Below are positions 33,451 through 40,150 of a stretch of DNA of 64,000 bases, piece after piece. The notes beneath the pieces are model-generated. The model was not told the DNA's origin. It saw only the letters and a list, made by a program, of their open reading frames with translations, and did no database searches. The stretch is from Streptomyces goshikiensis. Lineage in GTDB: Bacteria; Actinomycetota; Actinomycetes; Streptomycetales; Streptomycetaceae. The stretch spans positions 372,001 to 436,000 of the forward strand of contig NZ_BMVE01000005.1 of the NCBI RefSeq assembly GCF_014650555.1. The letters run 5' to 3'. The position numbers and the translations under genes are program-made. Positions within the stretch are counted from its first letter, which is position 1, and each line of letters starts with the position of its first letter.

Positions 33451-36400
33451 TACGGGGACGGAGTCGGAGACGCCCGAGGAGATCCGGGGCACGGCCCTCG
33501 GCGTGGTCGTCGAGAACTACCAGAGCGGCAGATTCCGGCAGCTGACCGGGGCGACCGAGCAGATGCGGGAGCTGTGCGAGCTGCTGGAGGAACGCGGCTA
33601 CGGCACGACGGTGGTCGAGGACCCCGAATGGAACGACGTCAACAAGCCCCTGGGCGACTGGGCGAGGAAATGGAGGGCGACGGGCGGCCACGGCCCCGCC
33701 GTCGTCCTGTGGTCCGGGCACGGCGTGCTGGACGACCGGGAGCTGCGGCTGATCGTGCGCGACACCGTCGATCCGGAGTTCGACGGGGAGGTACATTCGG
33801 CCAACTTGCTCGCTTCGACGGCGTCGCTCAGCGGCGCGGACCAAGTGCTGCTGCTCATCGACACCTGTCACGCGGGCGCGGGTGTGGTGCCGTCCCTGAA
33901 GAAGGCGCTGGACAGGCTCTCCCAGCGGAACCTCCCGCCGGGCCGGTGGGCGTGGTTCGGGGTGATCGCGAGCTGCCGCCCCCAGGAGAAGGCCGAGGCC
34001 GGGGGCGTCCTGCTGGACGCCTTCGCCCGGGTGCTGCGCGAAGGGCCCCGGACGGACGAGTACCGCCACGAGTGGAGCCGGCGCAACGGGCAGGTCAGCG
34101 GGAACACGGTCATCCAGGCGGTGCTGGCCGAGTGGCCGGCGGAGGTGGACCACCGCCCGCTCAACGCCATGACCGGCCGGGACCGGCTGATGTTCGCCAA
34201 TCCGCTCAGGGCGGCCGCGACGGAGCCGGAGCTGGTGGAGCACCTGGTGCAGGCGGCCCGCGGCGCCGCCCCGGACGACGAGGGCTGGTTCTTCAGCGGG
34301 CGCCGCCGGGTGCTCGGGGAGATCACCGAGTGGCTGGAGGCCCGCCGGCCGGGGCTGTTCCTGGTGACGGGCAGCGCGGGGAGCGGCAAGTCCGCGGTGC
34401 TCGGGCGGATCGCGACGCTGTCCGACCCGGCGCACCGGGCGGACGTCCTGGCCCACCAGCCGCTCACCCCGCGGGACCCGGACCCGGGCGAGGACTCGGT
34501 GGACGTCGCCCTGCACCTGCGGGGCTTCACGGTGCAGCAGCTGGCGGAGGCCATCGCCCGCCGGCTGTCACTCCCCCGCCCCCAGACCCCCGCGGCCCTG
34601 ATCGCGGAGGTCGAGAAGGGCTGGCCCGAATCCCGCCGCCGCCTCGTCCTGGTCCTGGACGGCCTCGACGAGGCGGCCCCGGACCAGGCGCACCCGGTCG
34701 TGGAACAGCTCCTCGCCCCGCTGAGCCGCCTGTCCTGCGTCCTGCTGGGCTCCCGGGACCGTCCGTTCCGGCCCCAGCAGGAACCGGGAGAGTCCCTGGA
34801 CCGGGCGTTGAGCCGCATCCTGGGTATCCGGGCGCGGGCGGCCGACCTGGACGACGAGAGCGACACCGAGCGCGATATCCAGGAGTACTGCCGTCGGCGA
34901 CTGCTGGCGCGGGCCCTTCCGATGGCGGACGCCACGACCGCCGCAGAGCTCGTCGCGCGCCGGGCATCGCCCAACAGCGGCGGGTTCCTCTTCGCCAGGA
35001 TGGCGACCGACTCGGTGATCAGGCGGCTCTCCGCCGCCGGTGCGGAGGGCTGGGACTGGGCGGAGGCCATCCCGTCCTCGATCAGCGCCGCCTTCACTGA
35101 GGACCTGGAGAGCGGTCCGGTCCGTGAACGCGACGGCGCTGTCCTGCCCCGCGCGGCCGAGGACCTGCTGACGGCCCTCGCCTGGAGCGGCGGCAACGGC
35201 ATGCCAGCCCGGGGCGTCTGGGAGGCAGCGGCCTCGGCCCTCAGCGGGGACGGAATCGAGTACGGCCCGGAGGACGTGGACTGGCTGCTCAACGAGTACG
35301 GCCGCTACGTGGTGGAGGACAGCGACGGTACCCAGGCGGTCTACCGGCTGTACCACCGGGAGTTCGTCGCCCACCTTCGGCACGCCTCGGGGCATTCGGA
35401 CGGGGCATACCACGTGGCACGGGCAGTGGTGGATCTCCTGCGTGGGCAGACCTCCGACGCCACGGTGAGCGAGAACGCGAACCCCTACCTGCGAGCGTCA
35501 TTGGCGGCGCACGCGGTCATGGCCGGAGAACGGGGAACCTCAATGGTCCGTGAGCTCACCTACGCCCAGGAGGAGGTGTTTCGTCCCGATCTCGCTGAGG
35601 TACTGGGCGACGTGGCGGTCTCGCTGTCCCATGCCGGTCGCCGCGAGGAAGCCCTGGCACCGGCACAGGAAGCGGCCGACCTCTACCGGGCACTCGCGCT
35701 CAACAACCCCGCGGCATATCTCCCCGAGCTCGCCGGCTCCCTCAACAACCTAGCCAACGTCCAGTCCGCCACTGGCGACGGGCAGGCCGCACTCACCACC
35801 ATCGCCGAAGCCGTCACCATCCGCCGAAACCTCGCCAAGGCCAACCCCGCCGCCCACCTCCCCGACCTCGCCGGCTCCCTCAACAACCTCGCCGCCTGCC
35901 AGTCCACCACTGGTGACCGACCGGGCGCACTCACCACCATCACCGAAGCCGTCACCATCCGCCGAAACCTCGCCAAGACCAACCCCGCCGCCTACCTCCC
36001 CAACCTCGCCACGTCCCTCAACAACCTCGCCACCTGCCAGTCCGACAACGGCGACCGACCCGGCGCACTCACCACCATCACCGAAGCCACCGACCTCTAC
36101 CGCACCCTCGCCCGGATCAACCCCGCCGCCCACCTCCCCAACCTCGCCAGCTCCCTCAACAACCTGGGCACCATCCAGTCCGAGACCGGCGACCGACCGG
36201 GCGCACTCACCACCATCACCGAAGCCACCGACCTCTACCGCACCCTCGCCCGGATCAACCCCGCCGCCTACCTCCCTAACCTCGCCAGCTCCCTCAACAA
36301 CCTCGCCAACGTCCAATTCGAGACGGGCGACGGACGGGGCGCACTCACCACCATCACCAAAGCGGTCACCATCCGCCGAGACCTCGCCAAGACCAACCCC

Positions 36401-38470
36401 GCCGCCCACCTGGCCAACCTCGCCAGCTCCCTCAACAACCTCGCCAACATCCAGTCCCTGGTCGGCGACCGACCGGGCGCACTCACCACCATCACCGAAG
36501 CCACCGACCTCTACCGCACCCTCGCCCGGACCAGCCCCGCCGTCCACCTCCCCAGCCTCGCCACGTCCCTCAACAACCTCGCCACCTGCCAGTCCGAGAC
36601 CGGCGACCGACCCGGCGCACTCACCACCATCACCGAAGCCACCGACCTCTACCGCACCCTCGCCCGGACCAGCCCCGCCGCCTACCTCCCCAACCTCGCC
36701 GGCTCCCTCAACAACCTCGCCACCTGCCAGTCCGACAACGGCGACCGACCCGGCGCACTCACCACCATCACCGAAGCCACCGACCTCTACCGCACCCTCG
36801 CCCGGACCAGCCCCGCCGCCTACCTCCCCGACTTGGCAATGTCCCTCAACAACCTCGCCGCCTTTCAATCCGGGACCGGCGACGGACGGGGCGCACTCAG
36901 CACCATCACCGAAGCCACCGACCTTTACCGCACCCTCGCCCAGACCAGCCCCGCCGCCTACCTCCCCGACCTCGCCGGCTCCCTCCACAACCTCGCCACC
37001 TGTCAGTCCACCACTGGCGACCGACCGGGCGCACTCACCACCATCACCGAAGCCGTCACCATCCGCCGAGACCTCGCCAAGACCAACCCCGCCGCCCACC
37101 TGGCCAACCTCGCCGGCTCCCTCAACAACCTCGCCAACATCCAGTCCGAGACCGGCGACCGACCCGGCGCACTCAGCACCATCACCGAAGCCGTCGCCAT
37201 CGGCCGAGACCTCGCCAAGACCAACCCCGCCGCCCACCTCCCCGACCTCGCCGACTCCCTCCACAACCTCTCCGCCTGCCAGTCCGAGACCGGCGACCGA
37301 CCCGGCGCACTCACCACCATCACCGAAGCCGTCACCATCCGCCGAGACCTCGCCAAGACCAACCCCGCCGCCCACCTCCCCAACCTCGTCAGCTCGCTCA
37401 ACGCCCTCGCCCACATGGCCCCGGCCCGTCAGACCCTCGACGCCTACTCCGACACGGAGCGATCGCTCTCCGATCACACTCAGGCCGCCGGGTACATCGC
37501 CGTACAGCGCGCGACATTCCAGCTCACCCACGTGGGCACCGACGTGGGGATCCGGGCCCTGATCCCCCTTGCGCGGGCGTCCCAGCCCCAGCCCTCCGAG
37601 ACAGCCGATGTCGTCGCGTTCCGGGCCCGGCAGGTGCTCCGGGCCCACGCGGCACAAGAGGGCCCCAACCAGGTCGTCGCGCTCTGGAGAGAGGAGACCG
37701 GCATCGCTCCCCCGGCCTGGCTGGCGCTCCCCGAGACCGCGCTCGACCTCGCCGTCGAGTGGATCAATTGCCCCACCTGGACCGCCTCCCGCGCGTTCTG
37801 GGACGCGCACTCCCACGACCTCCGGTCCGCCGACACCGCTTTGGCCTTGGAGGAAATCGCCCTGGTCACGGCCGCCGCCGCAGAGCATCTCCAGATCGTC
37901 CGCACGGCAGCGGCCGAGGGCCCCGACGACGCGTTCCGCCCGTACCTCACCGGCGAAGTCCTCCACGCCTGGGTCGGCCTCCCCACTTGGCAGGAATCGC
38001 TGACCTACCTCACGGACCACGAGGCGGTGCTCCTGCATGACCAAGCCCTCGAACTGCTCGGGGCCGGGCTCGAAACGGCTGACACCGCGCTGCACTTCGC
38101 GCTGATCGCGCTGGCGCGCGCCGACGGCATCCCCGCTGCCTACGGGTACGCCGACGACCGATCCACCCTGCACACCCGCCTCCAGCAGCTTCTGGCCTCC
38201 CCCGAGCCCCAGCCCGACCTGCTCCAGGCCCTCGCCCTCCTGGAGCTCTTCGTCTACCAAGAGCAGTTCACGGCCGCCGCCCACCTCGCCCTCGCCGCAG
38301 CGCTCACCGGCGCACCGCCCGCCACGGACACCGTCTGGCCGCCCGCCGAGCCCGCCGACCGGGACCGGGTGATCTCCGAGGTCGCCGACCTCATCGGGCG
38401 TCAGCCCCAACAGGCTCCGGCCCTGAGCGCGCTCATCAGGAGCATCCTGGCGGCGAGCGCCGCCGCGTGA
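33443..38470 (+). CDS. Caspase-like peptidase / STAND NTPase / TPR-repeat protein
   Basis: A 1675-aa protein in four parts. Residues 1-250: a caspase-fold peptidase with His93 in WSGHGV and Cys142 in LLIDTCHAG, the expected dyad. Residues 280-480: a STAND/NACHT-type ATPase with P-loop GSAGSGKS (310-317) and Walker B LVLVLDGLDE (401-410). Residues 480-750: helical winged-helix/arm region. Residues 755-1306: twelve perfect-length 46-aa TPR-like repeats, then a helical C-terminal part without obvious repeats. Such proteins sense a ligand through the repeats and activate the protease by oligomerising, as in NLR-type immune sensors. The GTG start is five bases after GGGAGG inside the hydrolase gene. 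The target is unknown. Confidence 0.88.
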   Translation: MSDTGTESETPEEIRGTALGVVVENYQSGRFRQLTGATEQMRELCELLEERGYGTTVVEDPEWNDVNKPLGDWARKWRATGGHGPAVVLWSGHGVLDDRELRLIVRDTVDPEFDGEVHSANLLASTASLSGADQVLLLIDTCHAGAGVVPSLKKALDRLSQRNLPPGRWAWFGVIASCRPQEKAEAGGVLLDAFARVLREGPRTDEYRHEWSRRNGQVSGNTVIQAVLAEWPAEVDHRPLNAMTGRDRLMFANPLRAAATEPELVEHLVQAARGAAPDDEGWFFSGRRRVLGEITEWLEARRPGLFLVTGSAGSGKSAVLGRIATLSDPAHRADVLAHQPLTPRDPDPGEDSVDVALHLRGFTVQQLAEAIARRLSLPRPQTPAALIAEVEKGWPESRRRLVLVLDGLDEAAPDQAHPVVEQLLAPLSRLSCVLLGSRDRPFRPQQEPGESLDRALSRILGIRARAADLDDESDTERDIQEYCRRRLLARALPMADATTAAELVARRASPNSGGFLFARMATDSVIRRLSAAGAEGWDWAEAIPSSISAAFTEDLESGPVRERDGAVLPRAAEDLLTALAWSGGNGMPARGVWEAAASALSGDGIEYGPEDVDWLLNEYGRYVVEDSDGTQAVYRLYHREFVAHLRHASGHSDGAYHVARAVVDLLRGQTSDATVSENANPYLRASLAAHAVMAGERGTSMVRELTYAQEEVFRPDLAEVLGDVAVSLSHAGRREEALAPAQEAADLYRALALNNPAAYLPELAGSLNNLANVQSATGDGQAALTTIAEAVTIRRNLAKANPAAHLPDLAGSLNNLAACQSTTGDRPGALTTITEAVTIRRNLAKTNPAAYLPNLATSLNNLATCQSDNGDRPGALTTITEATDLYRTLARINPAAHLPNLASSLNNLGTIQSETGDRPGALTTITEATDLYRTLARINPAAYLPNLASSLNNLANVQFETGDGRGALTTITKAVTIRRDLAKTNPAAHLANLASSLNNLANIQSLVGDRPGALTTITEATDLYRTLARTSPAVHLPSLATSLNNLATCQSETGDRPGALTTITEATDLYRTLARTSPAAYLPNLAGSLNNLATCQSDNGDRPGALTTITEATDLYRTLARTSPAAYLPDLAMSLNNLAAFQSGTGDGRGALSTITEATDLYRTLAQTSPAAYLPDLAGSLHNLATCQSTTGDRPGALTTITEAVTIRRDLAKTNPAAHLANLAGSLNNLANIQSETGDRPGALSTITEAVAIGRDLAKTNPAAHLPDLADSLHNLSACQSETGDRPGALTTITEAVTIRRDLAKTNPAAHLPNLVSSLNALAHMAPARQTLDAYSDTERSLSDHTQAAGYIAVQRATFQLTHVGTDVGIRALIPLARASQPQPSETADVVAFRARQVLRAHAAQEGPNQVVALWREETGIAPPAWLALPETALDLAVEWINCPTWTASRAFWDAHSHDLRSADTALALEEIALVTAAAAEHLQIVRTAAAEGPDDAFRPYLTGEVLHAWVGLPTWQESLTYLTDHEAVLLHDQALELLGAGLETADTALHFALIALARADGIPAAYGYADDRSTLHTRLQQLLASPEPQPDLLQALALLELFVYQEQFTAAAHLALAAALTGAPPATDTVWPPAEPADRDRVISEVADLIGRQPQQAPALSALIRSILAASAAA
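35705..37360 (+). repeat. Twelve tandem 138-bp repeats coding TPR units
   Basis: Twelve units of exactly 138 bp with no insertions, encoding 46 residues of the type NPAAxLPxLAxSLNNLA followed by xxQSxxGDRPGALTTIT. Units fall into two classes by their last helix: EAVTIRRxLAKT (units 1, 2, 5, 10, 11, 12) and EATDLYRTLAxx (units 3, 4, 6, 7, 8, 9). A thirteenth, degraded unit begins at 37361. High DNA identity between units points to recent duplication or gene conversion. Confidence 0.92.
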
Positions 38471-39165
38471 CCGAACCCTCCCGGATCCTCGTCGTCCAGG
38501 CGGCCTCGCCGCGCGTGGCCGGGTCGCCCGACGCCGGCGCCGAGTACCGGGAGATCCAGCGGAGCGTCGAGGGCTCCCAGTACCGGCACGCCGTCGCCCT
38601 GGACTGTCTTCCGGCGGCGCGGCTGGCCGACTTGAGCGACCGGCTCATCAAGGAGGTGCCCGCCGTGCTGCACTTCTCGGCGCGCGGCACCCCCGACGGC
38701 GGCGGCCTGCGGTTCCTGACCGGTGACGGGGCGGACGCCCCGGTGCGGGACCGGGGGCTGAGCGACCTGCTGGGCCAGTTCGTCGCCGAGGGGCTGCGCC
38801 TGGTGGTGCTGGGGGCCTGCTGGACCTCGGAGCTGGCGGAGCTGCTGGCGGTGGCCGTCCCCTGTGTCATCGGGACCGCCGGGCCCATCGGCGACCAGGA
38901 CTGCCGTACGTACTCCCGCACGCTCTACAGCTCGCTCGCGCACGGGCGGTCCGTCGGCCAGTCGCACGCCATCGCCCGGGCCACGGCGGACGCTTCCGGG
39001 GCCGACCCCGACTACCTCCCCAGCCTGCGCGGCTCCCCGGGCACCATCCCCGAAGCGGTGTACCTGATCGGCCCGGAGTTTCGCGTTCCGCCGGCCCGGA
39101 CCCCGGTCAAACCACGTGGTGGGGCGCCCGGCTGGTTGCAGTTCGCCAGAAAGCGGCGCCTGTAA
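38467..39165 (+). CDS. CHAT-like protein lacking the catalytic histidine
   Basis: A 232-aa protein with the CHAT (caspase HetF-associated) pattern: AVLHFSARGTPDGGGLRFL (66-84), LRLVVLGACWTSELAELLA with Cys118, and VIGTAGPIGDQDCRTYSRTL followed by LAHGRSVGQSHAIARA. In active CHAT proteases the first motif reads H-F-S-G-H-G; here the catalytic His position is Arg73, so it is probably not a working protease. It could be a substrate, inhibitor or partner of the large caspase-like protein. Its GTG overlaps that gene's stop (GTGA), with no separate ribosome site, which indicates coupled translation. The basic tail ends in KPRGGAPGW and KRRL. Confidence 0.75.
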   Translation: MTEPSRILVVQAASPRVAGSPDAGAEYREIQRSVEGSQYRHAVALDCLPAARLADLSDRLIKEVPAVLHFSARGTPDGGGLRFLTGDGADAPVRDRGLSDLLGQFVAEGLRLVVLGACWTSELAELLAVAVPCVIGTAGPIGDQDCRTYSRTLYSSLAHGRSVGQSHAIARATADASGADPDYLPSLRGSPGTIPEAVYLIGPEFRVPPARTPVKPRGGAPGWLQFARKRRL

Positions 39166-39270
39166 CCAGCCTCACCCCGGCAGTGCCCGTCGGGAACACT
39201 TCTCTGTGGCCTACCGCGCCGTATTGTCTACGCATCACCCCCCTGCGCGCCTCCAGGAGATGAACCGCCG

Positions 39271-39897
39271 ATGATCACCCCACCCGTCGTGCACTCGCTG
39301 CGCGAGCAGATCCGCGAGCACATCGTGGAGGGGATCGTCAGCGGCCGCTGGAAGCCGGGCGAGCGCATCGTCGAGCGGCGGATCGCCGTGGAGCTGGAGG
39401 TCAGCCAGACGCCCGTGCGCGAGGCGCTGCGGGAGCTGGAGACGCTGCGGCTGATCGAGTCGGCGCCGAACAAGGGCGTGCGCGTACGGAACCTGTCGGC
39501 GGCCGATCTGGAGGAGATCTACCCGGTCCGGGCCGGTCTGGAGCAGATCGCGGCCGAGCTGGCGGCGCCGCGGCTGGCGGCCGACTGTTCGGCGCTGGAG
39601 CCGCACGTGGCGGCGCTGTGGGAGGCCGACCGGACGGAGGACGGGACGGCGCAGGTGCGCCACACCGTCGGGTTCCACCGGGAGCTGGTGCGGGCGGCCG
39701 GGAACAGCGTGCTGCTGCACACCTGGGAGAGCCTGGGCATCGAGGTCTTCACCGCGCTGTCGATCCGCTGGCTCGGGACGGTGCAGAAGTCGTACGCGGA
39801 GGAGCACGCGGCCCTCGTCGAGGCGTTCCGCGGCCAGGATCCGGAGATCGGGCTGCTCGTGAAGCGGCATGTGCTGGGGTGCGCGCCCCGCGCCTGA
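39271..39897 (+). CDS. GntR-family regulator (FCD subfamily)
   Basis: A 208-aa transcription factor. The N-terminal winged helix (about 5-75) has LREQIREHIVEGIVSG, WKPGERIVERRIAVELEVSQTPVREALREL and the wing SAPNKGVRV. The C-terminal FCD all-helical domain (about 80-205) has VRAGLEQIAAELAAPR, HRELVRAAGN and HAALVEAFRGQDPE; the His and Asp positions can bind a metal and an organic acid. ATG start behind CAGGAG. It lies directly upstream of aceE, whose promoter region contains several palindromes, so it is the prime candidate regulator of pyruvate dehydrogenase. The -10 TATTGT lies near 39222. Confidence 0.9.
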   Translation: MITPPVVHSLREQIREHIVEGIVSGRWKPGERIVERRIAVELEVSQTPVREALRELETLRLIESAPNKGVRVRNLSAADLEEIYPVRAGLEQIAAELAAPRLAADCSALEPHVAALWEADRTEDGTAQVRHTVGFHRELVRAAGNSVLLHTWESLGIEVFTALSIRWLGTVQKSYAEEHAALVEAFRGQDPEIGLLVKRHVLGCAPRA

Positions 39898-39955
39898 GCC
39901 TGCCGTAGCCCCTTGAGGGCGCACGACAGACCGCCCGTCCTGACCTGATTTGCCC

Positions 39956-39990
39956 GGCACCGGGTGCCTTTTTTCATGGCACGCGGTGCC
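39956..39990. promoter_or_regulatory. Two GGCAC-N3-GTGCC palindromes; the first also resembles a terminator
   Basis: GGCACCGGGTGCC (39956-39968) and GGCACGCGGTGCC (39978-39990) share the same 5-3-5 layout, with starts 22 bases apart, about two helical turns. The first is followed by six T residues (39969-39974), so it can end the GntR gene transcript. The second copy has no T run, which favours a shared operator function. Confidence 0.5.
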
Positions 39991-40027
39991 GACTTTCGTC
40001 ATATGGACGTTTATTCGTCACATTCGT

Positions 40028-40057
40028 TTGATCGATCATCGATCAGCGATTTACAGT
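40028..40057 (+). promoter_or_regulatory. aceE promoter with a 17-bp palindromic operator
   Basis: TTGATC (40028-40033) and TACAGT (40052-40057) are 18 bases apart and form a good vegetative-type promoter about 95 bases before aceE. TGATCGATCATCGATCA (40029-40045) is a perfect 8-1-8 inverted repeat covering the -35 and half the spacer, an ideal repressor site. Confidence 0.55.
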
Positions 40058-40150
40058 CATCGGCGGGCCCCAACCGGGCCCACCGACCCTGTCCTGCCCG
40101 TCAGGGATTTTTTCACCACCTCTCCTTTGACCGGAAGGCGGCGCACACCG

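Noticed and set aside
35705..37360. Regularly spaced repeats that could suggest a CRISPR array
   Set aside because: Units are 138 bp, contiguous, without unique spacers, and lie in frame inside a long gene; they encode TPR-like helices.
35750..38410. Long minus-strand open frame opposite the TPR repeats
   Set aside because: It only mirrors the repeats, giving Gly/Val/Glu-rich repetitive sequence; no start signal or domain supports it.
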